Shown: positions 40,301-49,547, counted from the first letter of the stretch. The stretch is 64,000 nucleotides of DNA from Streptomyces alfalfae (GCF_004127445.1 NZ_QEXM01000015.1:236491-300490), one strand, 5' to 3'. Notes: a model not told the origin generated them from the sequence alone. Program-made: numbers and translations.

Positions 40301-41857
40301 TCAGGGCCCGGCGGCTGCCCGCACGCCCCGCTCGCCCTCACCGTCCGCACCATCCGCGCCGTCCTCGCCCTCCGCCCCCAGCGGATCACGCGCGAGGACC
40401 TCGGCGTCGGGCCGCTCGTCACGCCGCCCGGCGGGTCCCGCGTACGACACCCCGAGGGCCACGGCCAGGTTCACGGCGAGCGCGACGATCCCGGCGTTCA
40501 CACCGAACACGGGATCGTGGTCGCTGAAGACCAGCGCGCAGACGATCCCGACGCCCACGACGAGCCCGCTCACCGCCCCCGCGAGGGTCAGCTTCCGCCA
40601 GACGAGGCCGATGAGCAGCATGGGGACGAGCTGGGCCATGCCCTCGTAGGAGATGAGGGAGAGCCGCACGAGGGTGTTGGGCGCCGCGTAGGTGAGGACG
40701 AGGGCGAGCGCGCCCGCGACGACGACCACGGCCTGCGAGGCCAGCTTCTGCCGCCGCGGCCCGCGCCACCGGGGCAGCAGGGACAGCACGCTGCTCCCCC
40801 ACATCGTCCCGATGACCAGCATGAACACCGCCATCGGCACGATGGAGGAGAGCGCGGCGGCGACCCCGATGACGCCGACGCCCCACGCGGGCAGCGAGTC
40901 GACGACCAGCTTGAACAGCGCGAGGTTGGACTCCGCGCCGACGAGCCCCGGAACGACGAAGAGCGCGGCCATGCCGAGGAGCATGGGGACGAAGAGGAGC
41001 ACGTTGTAGGCGGGCAGCCAGATGGCGTTGCGCCGCAGCCCGTCGGCGCTGCGGGCGCCCAGGTACCCGGCGACGGTGGTGGGGAAGATGACGACCGTCA
41101 GGGCGTTGAGCAGCGAGGTCGTGGCGAACCACGCCTCCCCGTACCGGCTGCCGCCGCTCCCCGGCAGCGTCAGCCAGTCGCTCTTCTCCCGAACCACCCG
41201 GTCGAGGAAGTCCCCGTAGCCGTCGAAGTAGTGGAGGGGCACGTAGACGACGAGGAAGGCGAGGGTCCCGATGACGAGTACGTCCTTGAGGACGGAGACC
41301 CAGGCGCTCCCGCGCAGCCCGCTCACCACCACGAAACCGGTGGTGACGGCGAAGCCGATGAAGTAGGCCCAGTTCAGGCTGATGGCGCCGTAGGAGATGG
41401 TGGAGACGACGACGCCCATGCCGGTGATCTGCAGCTGGATGTAGGGCAGCAGGAAGACCGTGACCAGCAGCGCGACACCGGCGCCGAGCCACGGCCGCCC
41501 GTACCGGTGGGCGACCATGTCCGAGATGCTGACGAGCCCGTGCCGCCTGGCGTAGGCCCACAGCATGGGCCCGACGACGTAGCCGACGGCGTACCCGCAA
41601 CTCATGTACGCGACGACGTACAGCACGGGCGCCCCGTAGTTGTACCCCCAGCCCGCGGCCCCCAGATAGCTGAAGCTGGTGTACCCCTCCCCCGCCATCA
41701 GCACCCAGATGAACACGGCCCCGAGGCTGCGCCCGCCCACGGACCACTCGGCGAGCCCGCCCTGCTTGCCGCGCCCGCGGACGGCGGCGAGCCCGAGGGC
41801 GACGGCGCCGGCCATGAAGACGGCGAAGATGGTGGTGGCGACGGCTCCGTCACTCAT
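40301..41857 (-). CDS. Sodium:solute symporter family transporter
   Basis: A 518-residue SSS-family transporter with about 13 hydrophobic segments. Landmarks are EWSVGGRSLG, MAGEGYTSFSYLGAAGWGYNYGAP (in family terms) and FPTTVAGYLGARSAD. The C-terminal 40 residues are Asp/Gly/Glu-rich and cytoplasmic. Relatives carry monocarboxylates such as acetate, or other organic solutes. It is ATGA-coupled to a DUF3311 gene, the usual pairing. Confidence 0.9.
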   Translation of the reverse strand: MSDGAVATTIFAVFMAGAVALGLAAVRGRGKQGGLAEWSVGGRSLGAVFIWVLMAGEGYTSFSYLGAAGWGYNYGAPVLYVVAYMSCGYAVGYVVGPMLWAYARRHGLVSISDMVAHRYGRPWLGAGVALLVTVFLLPYIQLQITGMGVVVSTISYGAISLNWAYFIGFAVTTGFVVVSGLRGSAWVSVLKDVLVIGTLAFLVVYVPLHYFDGYGDFLDRVVREKSDWLTLPGSGGSRYGEAWFATTSLLNALTVVIFPTTVAGYLGARSADGLRRNAIWLPAYNVLLFVPMLLGMAALFVVPGLVGAESNLALFKLVVDSLPAWGVGVIGVAAALSSIVPMAVFMLVIGTMWGSSVLSLLPRWRGPRRQKLASQAVVVVAGALALVLTYAAPNTLVRLSLISYEGMAQLVPMLLIGLVWRKLTLAGAVSGLVVGVGIVCALVFSDHDPVFGVNAGIVALAVNLAVALGVSYAGPAGRRDERPDAEVLARDPLGAEGEDGADGADGEGERGVRAAAGP

Positions 41858-42084
41858 GACCGGCTCCCCGGCCGCCCACCCTCGATCCGCCGGTCACCGC
41901 GGTGGGCGAGCCAGACGCACAGGGGCGTGAGCAGCGTGGCCACGAGCAGCCAGAAGAAGAGGAACGGCACCCCGAACACGACCGGCCGCACACGATTGAC
42001 GAGCGGGAGCACGCCCAGATACAGCACGAAGGGGACGAGCAGCCACAGGAGGTGGGGGCGGCGGGGGGAACGTCTGACGATCAC
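41854..42084 (-). CDS. DUF3311 small membrane protein, symporter partner
   Basis: A 76-residue protein from GTG 42084 (VIVRRSPRRPHLLW). Two hydrophobic segments (LLWLLVPFVLYLGVLPLVN and VFGVPFLFFWLLVATLLTPLCVWLA) match DUF3311. It ends in the ATGA overlap with the symporter gene and is presumably an accessory subunit. Confidence 0.82.
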   Translation of the reverse strand: MIVRRSPRRPHLLWLLVPFVLYLGVLPLVNRVRPVVFGVPFLFFWLLVATLLTPLCVWLAHRGDRRIEGGRPGSRS

Positions 42085-42245
42085 GGAAGCCGAGCCTATC
42101 GGGGTGGGTGGTCGTGGGGCGGTGGGCGGGGCGCGCCCCGGGCGGGCCTGCGGCCAGAACCCGCCCCCCCGCCCGCCTGCCCGCGTGCAGGCCGAACCCG
42201 CAGGGCCCTCCTGCAAGAGGCCCGCTCGGCAGTACCGTGTCCCGT

Positions 42246-43280
42246 ATGCGCCCCGAGAAGCCTGCTGCCGCCGACCACGTCGACACCGACCACATCGCCG
42301 AAGCCGCGCGCCTGGAGCGCACGGCCGGCATGTACCCGGAGGACACCGAGCACCTCCTCATCCAGGCCGCGGCCCACCTCGAACTGGCCGGCGCCCGCGA
42401 CGAGGCGACCACGCTCTACGACCGCCTGCTGTCGCCCACCGCCCCGCGGCCCGCTGCCGCCCCGCTCCTGATCCGCGCCCTGAAGGCGTCGAACCTCTGG
42501 GAGTACGGGCACGAGGCGGAGGCCCGCGCGATCATCGCCGGGGTCCGCGCGGCGGCCCCGAGGGACCCGGCGCCGTGGGTGATCGTGGCGGAGTCACTGG
42601 AACAGCACGACGAGCTGGAACAGGCGCACGAGACGTTCACGGAGGCGGCCACGCTGCTGGTCCCCGCCGAGACGCAGGACCCCCCGTACACGACGCACCC
42701 GCTCCTCTTCGGCCGCCACCGCGTACGCCGCCTGCTCGGCGCGGAGCACGACGCGTGGGACGCGCTGGCGGACCGGGTCTCCACGGCCCAGGTCCCGCTG
42801 GACGAACTGCACGACCCGAAGCGGGTGTGGTCCCTCGGCTCGGAGAACCCGGCGGAGCTGCGCGCGGAGATCGCCCGCATCCAGGCCGAGCTGGGCTCCT
42901 ACCGCCAGGCCCTGTCCCGCCCCTTCCCGGTGGCGATCCTGCGCTGGCCGGCGGACGAACTGACGGAACTCCTGGCGGCGTACCCCGCCCTGGCCTCGGA
43001 GTACCCCTCGCACGAGGCACACCTGGCGACCATAGAGTCCTCGCTGCGCGAACTCGCCGCCTCGGGCACCCCGAACCTCGGCGTCGTGACGGGCACGGTC
43101 CCCTCCTACGAGGCCTTCGCGGCCTCGGAGGGCACACCCCCGGACCAGCCGGACCTGCTCCCCCAGTACGCCACGACACTCGCCGCCCGCGGCCGGGCAA
43201 CCTCCTGGCCCCCGGAGGCCGGTGGGCAGTGCTGGTGCGGGTCCGGGGTGGCTTATGGGGGGTGCCACGGGGTGCGGTAG
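42246..43280 (+). CDS. SEC-C motif domain protein
   Basis: A 344-residue protein from ATG 42246. The N-terminal half is helical and TPR-like (EDTEHLLIQAAAHLELAGARDEATTLYDRLL region). The C-terminus is a short zinc-binding SEC-C motif, CWCGSGVAYGGCHG. SEC-C motifs also end SecA and several regulators and nucleases, and bind zinc. No catalytic motif was seen. The function is unknown. Confidence 0.8.
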   Translation: MRPEKPAAADHVDTDHIAEAARLERTAGMYPEDTEHLLIQAAAHLELAGARDEATTLYDRLLSPTAPRPAAAPLLIRALKASNLWEYGHEAEARAIIAGVRAAAPRDPAPWVIVAESLEQHDELEQAHETFTEAATLLVPAETQDPPYTTHPLLFGRHRVRRLLGAEHDAWDALADRVSTAQVPLDELHDPKRVWSLGSENPAELRAEIARIQAELGSYRQALSRPFPVAILRWPADELTELLAAYPALASEYPSHEAHLATIESSLRELAASGTPNLGVVTGTVPSYEAFAASEGTPPDQPDLLPQYATTLAARGRATSWPPEAGGQCWCGSGVAYGGCHGVR

Positions 43281-43435
43281 CGGCTCCCACCAGCCGGCAC
43301 CGGTATCTGACTGCCAATTCCCGCTGTGAACACCCATGGCAACGCTCCCCCTCTGAGGGGTGGCTACGTGTAACTCCGCAGCAGGTTCGCCGGCTTAATT
43401 AAGGCGTCACCACGAACACGCATACGATATCGCGC

Positions 43436-44206
43436 ATGCGAACTCCCACGTGGGCCGAGGATGAACTCGTATTGGCGGGCGCGCTCGTAGTAAGGAACGG
43501 CTGGCATGAGTTACGGACTGAGGACCCTGCGGTTCAAGAACTGTCCGAGCTGCTTCGGTCGCTGCCCATCCACCCTGCGGAGGCAAGGTCCCTCCGCGGT
43601 TTCAGATCGGCTGGCAGCGTTAGCCGCAAAACCAGTGATTTCGCGGCCAACCACCCCGCGTACAACGGCAAGGGCACCAAGTGCGGTGAGCCCACACGAC
43701 TGATGATCAGGGCCTTCATCGACCGCGAGCAGGAGATGCTCGACGCCGCCGACGCGATCGAAGAGGGCATCGCCTCGGGCCAGCTGCAGCTCATCCCGCC
43801 GCAGCCGGATGAAGACGATGACACAGGCGTCACCGCGGTGGAGGGCCGACTGCTCGTCCGGCGGGCTCTCGCCCGCGAGCGTGACCCGAAACTTCGCCGC
43901 CTGAAGATCAAGCAGGCTCGGCAAGGCGGCAGACCCCTGCGGTGTGAAGTCTGCGACTTCGACTTCGCGCAGGCCTACGGGCCGCTGGGCGAGGGATACA
44001 TCGAAGTGCACCACGTCACCCCCCTCCACGCGTCGGGGACTCGGAGCACGAGGCTCGATGACCTTGCCTGTCTGTGTGCGAACTGTCATCGCATGTGCCA
44101 CAAGAACCGCCCCGGAGAATCCTGGCGCACACCCGATGCGCTGAGGGCTCTGATGCATACATCCGCTCCCGGCAGCGCTCAGGCCGCATCGACCACTGCT
44201 TCATAG
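43436..44206 (+). CDS. HNH endonuclease with restriction-type N-terminal domain
   Basis: A 256-residue nuclease. The N-terminal domain (PTWAEDELVLAGALVV, then FRSAGSVSRKTSDFAANHP) is the type found in HNH restriction endonucleases of actinomycetes. The C-terminal HNH shows CEVCDFDF, EVHHVTPLH and LCANCHRMCHKN with two zinc-binding CxxC pairs. Defence against modified or foreign DNA is plausible; no methyltransferase is nearby, which would suit a type IV enzyme. The 5' flank (CTTAATTAAGG) is unusually AT-rich for this chromosome. The 3' end overlaps the next gene by 28 bases, tail-to-tail. Confidence 0.88.
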   Translation: MRTPTWAEDELVLAGALVVRNGWHELRTEDPAVQELSELLRSLPIHPAEARSLRGFRSAGSVSRKTSDFAANHPAYNGKGTKCGEPTRLMIRAFIDREQEMLDAADAIEEGIASGQLQLIPPQPDEDDDTGVTAVEGRLLVRRALARERDPKLRRLKIKQARQGGRPLRCEVCDFDFAQAYGPLGEGYIEVHHVTPLHASGTRSTRLDDLACLCANCHRMCHKNRPGESWRTPDALRALMHTSAPGSAQAASTTAS

Positions 44207-44805
44207 CGCGCCTGCGCATCGTCGAGCACCTCGTCCGGGTCGAGCCCTCGCTGGGCGAGCCAGTGCAACAGGTCAACGATCATGTCGGCGGCCGACGCCT
44301 CCAGGACTACGCGCGCCGACGGCGCCGCCATTCCCGAGCCGGCCAGTTGCTGATACGCCTCCAGCACCGCCGCCGCCCGCCGGCCCCGCGGGCACTGCAG
44401 GGGCCCCAGCGAGAGTTCGCACCACACCGCTTTGCCTGAGACCGTCAGCAGAGCGCCCCAGTCCAGACTCATGGCAGCGAGCAGATGCAGCCCGCGGCCG
44501 CACTCTTCGTCACAACCGGCAGAGCCCATAACCGGCGCGAGACTGCTCTTGTCATGCAGCTCCAGTCGGACGCGGTCCGCTTTCGCCTCCATGACGAGCG
44601 TCGCAGCCGTCCCCTGCCCTACGTGCTTGATGATGTTCGTCGCCAACTCGGTCACGGCCAGCTCGGCCTCCTCTGCGACAACGGCAGCACCCCATCTCCG
44701 CAGCGCGCCCCGGACAGCGTTCCGCAGCTTTCCGACTTCTTCCGGTTCGGCACAGAACGGCAGCACGCAGCGCTGACCCAGTGCAGATTCCTCGTAGACC
44801 GCCAT
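44179..44805 (-). CDS. HATPase (RsbW-like) protein of whiJ-type locus
   Basis: A 208-residue ATP-binding protein with a GHKL fold: N-box ELATNIIKHVGQG, G1-like LELHDKS, and GRGLHLLAAMS. Start ATG 44805 follows GGGAGGGAG. The C-terminal 60 residues (LEAYQQLAGSGMAAPSARVV region) are an extra helical part. It is divergent from the XRE-DUF5753 and DUF397 genes, the arrangement seen in many Streptomyces whiJ/abaA-like loci that affect development and antibiotic production. Confidence 0.85.
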   Translation of the reverse strand: MAVYEESALGQRCVLPFCAEPEEVGKLRNAVRGALRRWGAAVVAEEAELAVTELATNIIKHVGQGTAATLVMEAKADRVRLELHDKSSLAPVMGSAGCDEECGRGLHLLAAMSLDWGALLTVSGKAVWCELSLGPLQCPRGRRAAAVLEAYQQLAGSGMAAPSARVVLEASAADMIVDLLHWLAQRGLDPDEVLDDAQARYEAVVDAA

Positions 44806-44822
44806 GACGTCACTCCCTCCCG

Positions 44823-44872
44823 GATCACACAGGTGCGCACCATACGCAGCCGCCCAAACACCGTGTGTGATC
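44823..44872. promoter_or_regulatory. Inverted repeat GATCACACA/TGTGTGATC in divergent promoter
   Basis: Perfect 9-bp arms at 44823-44831 and 44864-44872, 32 bases apart, just upstream of the HATPase gene. It may be two operator half-sites or a hairpin in its leader. Confidence 0.45.
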
Positions 44873-44895
44873 GATTCAGGGGTGAGTATGGCATC

Positions 44896-44920
44896 GAGAA
44901 GTCTCGCTGTGTAACTTCTC
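44896..44920. promoter_or_regulatory. Inverted repeat GAGAAGT/ACTTCTC before the XRE gene
   Basis: Perfect 7-bp arms (44896-44902, 44914-44920) with an 11-base spacer, about 100 bases before the XRE start. Candidate autoregulatory site of the helix-turn-helix protein. Confidence 0.45.
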
Positions 44921-45022
44921 ACGAGAATCGATCGAGTGATTCCCATGGCTCCAACGAGTGGGCTGCGTAGCCTCATTGCGGCCAGCGTGCAGATCGCCCG
45001 CGGCAGCATGGAGGTATCCGAC

Positions 45023-45871
45023 GTGTCTGCGAGGCCCACCACCCGCCGACGCCAACTGGGCGCGACGCTGCGCAAACTCCGCGCCCGCAATGGACTGACC
45101 CTGGAAGAAGCCGGATTGCGCGTCGGCGTCTCGAAGGCGACCGTCAGCCGGTACGAGACCCGTGAAGGTCCCGTCAAGTGGCTGGTCGTGGAAGCACTTT
45201 GCCGCGCCTACGACGCAACCGAAGCCGAGCGCAACGCCCTGATCTCCCTGGCCAAGGACGTGAAGCAGCAGGGTTGGTGGAGGTCCTTCTCGGACTCCAT
45301 CCCGGAGAGCATGAACCTCTTGCTGACTCTGGAGGATGAAGCCACCCGGGAAGAGCACTTTTCCTGTGTCTACGTGCCAGGGCTGTTGCAGACCCGCAGC
45401 TACACCTCCGCCGTACAGCAGGCGAACGAGATAGAGCGCACCCCCGAAGACATCGAGCGGCTGGTCGACATCCGCATGAAGCGCCAAGACGTTCTCAGAA
45501 GGCCAACCCCGTTGCGCCTCTGGGCCATCCTCGACGAATCCGTTATCCGGCGGGTCGTCGGCTCACCCGCGGTGATGCGGGAGCAACTCGACCACCTGCT
45601 GCGAGCCAACGAATCGCCTCACATCACGCTGCAGGTGCTCCCCTTCTCCCGTGGCGCCCACACCGCTGCCCTCGGCAGCTTCGTCGTCTTCTGTGGCCGT
45701 GAATCCACCCTGGACGTCGTCTACGTCGATCTGCACGTCGGCTCGGTGTTCATGGAGAAGGACGAGGAACTGGACAGATACCGGCTGGCGTTCGACTATC
45801 TCCGCGCACAGGCACTGGACATGGCCGCGTCGTCGGCCCTGATCGAGCGAGTTCGCGAGGAGATGGCATGA
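45023..45871 (+). CDS. XRE helix-turn-helix regulator with DUF5753 domain (WhiJ-like)
   Basis: A 282-residue regulator from GTG 45023, preceded by GGAGG at eight bases. The N-terminal HTH is LRKLRARNGLTLEEAGLRVGVSKATVSRYE (given as family region) and the remainder is the DUF5753 domain, with YVPGLLQTRSY, RQDVLRRP, LDESVIRRVVG and ITLQVLPFSRGAHTA. Such WhiJ-like proteins work with a small DUF397 partner. The DUF397 gene follows by ATGA overlap. Confidence 0.9.
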   Translation: MSARPTTRRRQLGATLRKLRARNGLTLEEAGLRVGVSKATVSRYETREGPVKWLVVEALCRAYDATEAERNALISLAKDVKQQGWWRSFSDSIPESMNLLLTLEDEATREEHFSCVYVPGLLQTRSYTSAVQQANEIERTPEDIERLVDIRMKRQDVLRRPTPLRLWAILDESVIRRVVGSPAVMREQLDHLLRANESPHITLQVLPFSRGAHTAALGSFVVFCGRESTLDVVYVDLHVGSVFMEKDEELDRYRLAFDYLRAQALDMAASSALIERVREEMA

Positions 45872-46071
45872 GTACCAGCCCTGCAGCCGACGGCAGCCCC
45901 GCATGGTTCAAGTCGTCGTACAGCGGCGGCAACGAGACCGAATGCGTCGAGGTGGCCGTCACCGGCGACGATGTCCTCATACGTGACTCGAAGCGGCCAG
46001 GGGCCGCTCTGGTCGCCGTACAGGCCGAAACGTGGGTCGGCTTCCTGGAGACTCTGCGGCACGGGAGGTAG
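45868..46071 (+). CDS. DUF397 small protein (WhiJ-partner type)
   Basis: A 67-residue protein with the DUF397 core WFKSSYSGGNETECVEVA and VLIRDSKRPGAAL. ATGA overlap with the XRE gene ensures joint translation. Members of this family are thought to modulate the DNA-binding partner. Confidence 0.92.
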   Translation: MSTSPAADGSPAWFKSSYSGGNETECVEVAVTGDDVLIRDSKRPGAALVAVQAETWVGFLETLRHGR

Positions 46072-46176
46072 GCCGCTCCAGGCGGGTCGCCGACGAGCCA
46101 CTGGATACCCGGCGAGCATAGGGTCAGCGTGTCGTGACGACGCCTCTGACCAGCCACGGCTATCGAGGAGAGCCCC

Positions 46177-46692
46177 ATGCCCCACGCCCCCGAACACCCC
46201 CAAGACCGCGAGTTCCTCGACTTGGCCATCGAGAACTCCCGTCGCTCCCTCCTCCCCGGCAGCACCGCCAAGCCCTTCGGGGCCGTCGTCGTCGTGGGCG
46301 GGGAAGTCGTGGGGGAGGGGGTGAATTCCGTTGTCGCCATGAACGATCCGACCGCCCATGCCGAGGTCATGGCCTTGCGGGACGCGGGGCGGCGGCTCGG
46401 GCGGATCTCCATGGGGGACGCCGTGCTGTATGCCAGCAGCGAGCCGTGTCCCATGTGCCTCGTCGCCTGTTACTGGGCCGGTATTCCGCGCGTCGTGTAC
46501 GGGGCCACCACGCGTGACGCCGCCGCCAACGGGCACGAGGACCTGCGGTTCTACCGCGACATCGCCCTGCCGAGCGCCGAGCGGCGGATGCTCGACGAGG
46601 TGGCCGTCGAAGGGGCGCCGCGCTCGGCCGCGGTGGAGGTCCTCGCCGCCTGGGCCGCCGCGCAGCCCGGCCCCGTCGAGCCGAAACTCTGA
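46177..46692 (+). CDS. Nucleoside/guanine deaminase-type zinc enzyme
   Basis: A 171-residue cytidine-deaminase-fold protein with the zinc motifs HAEVMAL and PCPMCLVACYWAGI. ATG follows GAGGAG. It most resembles guanine or cytosine deaminases (GuaD/CodA-like small type). The C-terminal DLRFYRDIALP is consistent with the guanine deaminase group. It acts in nucleobase salvage. A poly-C tract follows the stop codon. Confidence 0.88.
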   Translation: MPHAPEHPQDREFLDLAIENSRRSLLPGSTAKPFGAVVVVGGEVVGEGVNSVVAMNDPTAHAEVMALRDAGRRLGRISMGDAVLYASSEPCPMCLVACYWAGIPRVVYGATTRDAAANGHEDLRFYRDIALPSAERRMLDEVAVEGAPRSAAVEVLAAWAAAQPGPVEPKL

Positions 46693-46810
46693 GCCCGCCC
46701 CCCCCCCGGCCACCACCCCGTTCCACCCCGTCCCGCCCCGCCCCCGATCGCCCCGCGTTAACCTCTCACCAGAGGACATCACGGACGTATCCACGAGAGG
46801 CGGACCCACC

Positions 46811-47116
46811 ATGGCGAGGATTCCCGGAGCAGTCGTGGCCGCGGGCGGTCTGGTCGGCGGGTACGCCACCGCCCGGTTCACCAAGAAGCGGCCCCTCGGC
46901 GGAGCCGTGCTGGCCGCCGCCGGGGTCGCCGCCGCCCGGCAGTGGCGGGAGAGCGCGGGGAACAAGACGGCCGCCGCGCTCAGCGCCGCATACCTCGCCG
47001 GGTTCGGAGGCTCCCATCCGCTCGCCAAGAAGGTCGGCGCCTGGCCCGCCGTCCTCGGGGTCGCCGGCGGCGTCGCGCTCGCCTCCTGGGCCCTCGCCGA
47101 CCGACGCCAAGGCTGA
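46811..47116 (+). CDS. Small Gly/Ala-rich membrane protein, function unknown
   Basis: A 101-residue protein from ATG 46811 with GAGAGG upstream. It has three Gly/Ala-rich hydrophobic stretches (VVAAGGLVGGYATARF, GAVLAAAGVAAARQW, VLGVAGGVALASWALA). I do not recognise the family. The coding bias and ribosome binding site support a real gene. Confidence 0.65.
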   Translation: MARIPGAVVAAGGLVGGYATARFTKKRPLGGAVLAAAGVAAARQWRESAGNKTAAALSAAYLAGFGGSHPLAKKVGAWPAVLGVAGGVALASWALADRRQG

Positions 47117-47210
47117 GCCCCGGGCCCGGCCACGGCCCGATAAGCGCCAGGTCCGAGCCTCACCCCGGTCGGAGCCCCGGCCGGAGCCAGGACGCCCCGC
47201 TCTGCGGAGG

Positions 47211-48242
47211 CTACGGACGGCCGCCCCGGAACGTCGCCCGGTACGCCCCCGGCGCCACCCCGACCCCCAGCGCGAAGTGCTGCCGCAGCGAGGCGCCCGT
47301 GCCGAAGCCCGCCTCCGCCGCGACGCGGTCCACCGTGTGGTCCGTCTCCTCCAGGAGCTGCCGCGCCCGGTCCAGCCGGCGCTGGGTCAGCCACTGCATC
47401 GGCGCCAGGCCGGTCTCCTCGCGGAAGCGGCGGCTGAACGTCCGCACGCTCATCGACTCCACCTCCGCCAGCGCGGCCAGCGTCAGCGGGTCGGCCAGGT
47501 GCTTCAGCGCGTAGGCGCGGGCGCGGCCCGTCGACGCCAGCCCCGGTTCCGCCAGCGGGCGGCGGATGTACTGGGCCTGGCCGCCCTCCCGGTGCGGGGG
47601 CACCACCGTGCGGCGGGCCACGTCCGCCGCCACCGCCGCGCCGTGGTCCTCGCGGATCATGTGCAGGCAGAGGTCGATGCCCGCCGCCTCGCCCGCCGAC
47701 GTCAGCACGTCGCCCTCGTCCACGTACAGGACGTCCGCGTCCACCGTGGTCAGCGGGAACGCCCTGGCGAAGCGGTCCGCCGACATCCAGTGCGTCGTCG
47801 CCCTTCGGCCGTCCAGGAGGCCGGCCGCCGCGAGGACGAAGGAACCCGTGCAGATCGATGCCACCCGGGCGGCGGAGCGCAGGGCGCGCGTCACCTCCGC
47901 GTCCAGGCCGCCCGGTGCCAGCGCCTCGTCGCTCTCGTGCGAGGCCGGGACGATCACCGTGTCCGCCGCCGCCACCGCGTCCAGGCCGTGCTCGGCGTAG
48001 ACCGGGAAGTCCGCGTCCGTGCGCACCATGCCGGGGCGGGGCGCGCACGTGCGTACGGAGTACAGGGGCCGACCGTCGGCCGAACGCGCCGTGCCGAGGA
48101 GTTGGTGCACCAGGCCCAGCTCCATCGGCAGCACGCCGTCCCGGATCAGGACCGCAACCGGGTAGGGGGACGCCGGCGACCTCCCGCCGCCGTCGTCGGC
48201 CGAGCCCGCTGCCACGCCCGTCATGCCCACCACGTCCGCCAT
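47211..48242 (-). CDS. GlxA-family AraC-type regulator (amidotransferase-like domain)
   Basis: A 343-residue regulator from ATG 48242, preceded by AAGGA. The N-terminal DJ-1/PfpI-like domain has IVPASHESDE and VASICTGSFVLAAAGLLDGRRATTHW (family region with the nucleophile-elbow Cys). The C-terminal AraC domain carries two helix-turn-helices (LTLAALAEVESMSVRTFSRRF; VAAEAGFGTGASLRQHF). It is divergent from the MFS gene, 72 bases apart, so it likely regulates it. Confidence 0.9.
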   Translation of the reverse strand: MADVVGMTGVAAGSADDGGGRSPASPYPVAVLIRDGVLPMELGLVHQLLGTARSADGRPLYSVRTCAPRPGMVRTDADFPVYAEHGLDAVAAADTVIVPASHESDEALAPGGLDAEVTRALRSAARVASICTGSFVLAAAGLLDGRRATTHWMSADRFARAFPLTTVDADVLYVDEGDVLTSAGEAAGIDLCLHMIREDHGAAVAADVARRTVVPPHREGGQAQYIRRPLAEPGLASTGRARAYALKHLADPLTLAALAEVESMSVRTFSRRFREETGLAPMQWLTQRRLDRARQLLEETDHTVDRVAAEAGFGTGASLRQHFALGVGVAPGAYRATFRGGRP

Positions 48243-48314
48243 GGCCAGATCCTTGCACATCGCGGCCATCCGGCCAGTCGTGGGCGCCCCGGGCCTCCGC
48301 GCACGCTCTTGTCC

Positions 48315-49538
48315 ATGGACATGGAGATCACCCTCGTCAGGCCCTCGCGGCGTCCCTGGCGCGTCGCCTCCGGGGCCGCTCTCGCCATCGTCGTCGCCGG
48401 GAGCTTCAGTACCCTCGCCGGGCTGCTCGTCGGGCCGTTGCACGAGGATCTGGGCTGGTCACGGTCGTCCGTCGGGCTCGGGTCGCTCGTCAACATGGTC
48501 GTCTACGGGGCCACCGCCCCCTTCGCCGCGGCGCTGATGGACCGGCTCGGGATGCGGCGCGTGGCCACGGGGGCGCTGCTGCTCGTGGGGGCGGGGGCGG
48601 CGCTCACCACCACGATGACCTCGCCCTGGCAGTTCGTGCTGTATTGGGGGGTGCTCGTCGGGCTCGGCACCGGGGCCACCGCCGCCACGTTCGCCGCCAC
48701 CGTCGGCGAGCGCTGGTTCACCGCGCGGCGCGGCCTCGTGACCGGGATGCTCACGGCGGCCGGCGTGATCGGACAGTTCGCTTTCCTGCCCCTGCTCTCG
48801 TGGATCGTCGAGTCGTACGAGTGGCGTGTCGCCGCCTACGTGCTCACCGGCGCCGCCACGCTGGCCTGCCCGGCGGTCTGGGCCTCCGTCCGCGACCCCG
48901 AAGCCGCGGCGGGCCCGAAGGCCGTGGAGTCCCGGGCCCTCGCCGTCCTCGGCCGGGCCGCCCGCACCGCGCCCTTCTGGCTGCTGGCCGGGACCTTCGC
49001 GGTCTGCGGGGCGTCCACGAACGGCGTGCTGTGGACGCACTTCGCGCCCGCCGCGCACGACCACGGGATGCCGGTGACCGTCGCCGCCTCGCTGCTCTCG
49101 GTCATCGGGCTCTGCAACGTCGCGGGGACCGTGGGGTCCGGCTGGGCCACCGACCGGTTCGACGCGCGGCGGCTGCTCACCGCGTACTACGCCCTGCGCG
49201 CGCTCTGCCTCTTCGCGCTGCCGCTGCTCCTCGCGGCCACGGTCGACGTGCCGCTCCTCGCGTTCGCCGTGCTGTTCGGGCTGCTCGACGTGGCGACCGT
49301 GCCGCCGACCGTCGCCCTGTGCCGGGCGCACTTCGGCGCCGACGCCCCCGTCGTCTTCGGGTGGGTCAGCACCGCGCACCAGGTGGGGGCCGGTGCGGTG
49401 GCGTTCGCCGGAGGGCTCGCGCGGGACGCGTTCGGTTCGTACGACGTGATGTGGGTGGGGGTGGGGGTGCTGTGTGTCGCCGCCTCGCTCGTCGTCCTGG
49501 TGGTGCGGGGGGTTCCGGAGTGCCGGACGGCCGTGTGA
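48315..49538 (+). CDS. MFS transporter
   Basis: A 407-residue major facilitator with about 12 helices. Loop 2-3 motif is DRLGMRRVATG; the second half repeats it as DRFDARRLL. It starts at ATG 48315 (or 48321). Relatives include monocarboxylate and unknown exporters. The divergent AraC-type gene suggests it is induced by its substrate. Confidence 0.88.
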   Translation: MDMEITLVRPSRRPWRVASGAALAIVVAGSFSTLAGLLVGPLHEDLGWSRSSVGLGSLVNMVVYGATAPFAAALMDRLGMRRVATGALLLVGAGAALTTTMTSPWQFVLYWGVLVGLGTGATAATFAATVGERWFTARRGLVTGMLTAAGVIGQFAFLPLLSWIVESYEWRVAAYVLTGAATLACPAVWASVRDPEAAAGPKAVESRALAVLGRAARTAPFWLLAGTFAVCGASTNGVLWTHFAPAAHDHGMPVTVAASLLSVIGLCNVAGTVGSGWATDRFDARRLLTAYYALRALCLFALPLLLAATVDVPLLAFAVLFGLLDVATVPPTVALCRAHFGADAPVVFGWVSTAHQVGAGAVAFAGGLARDAFGSYDVMWVGVGVLCVAASLVVLVVRGVPECRTAV

Positions 49539-49547
49539 GGGCGCCTG

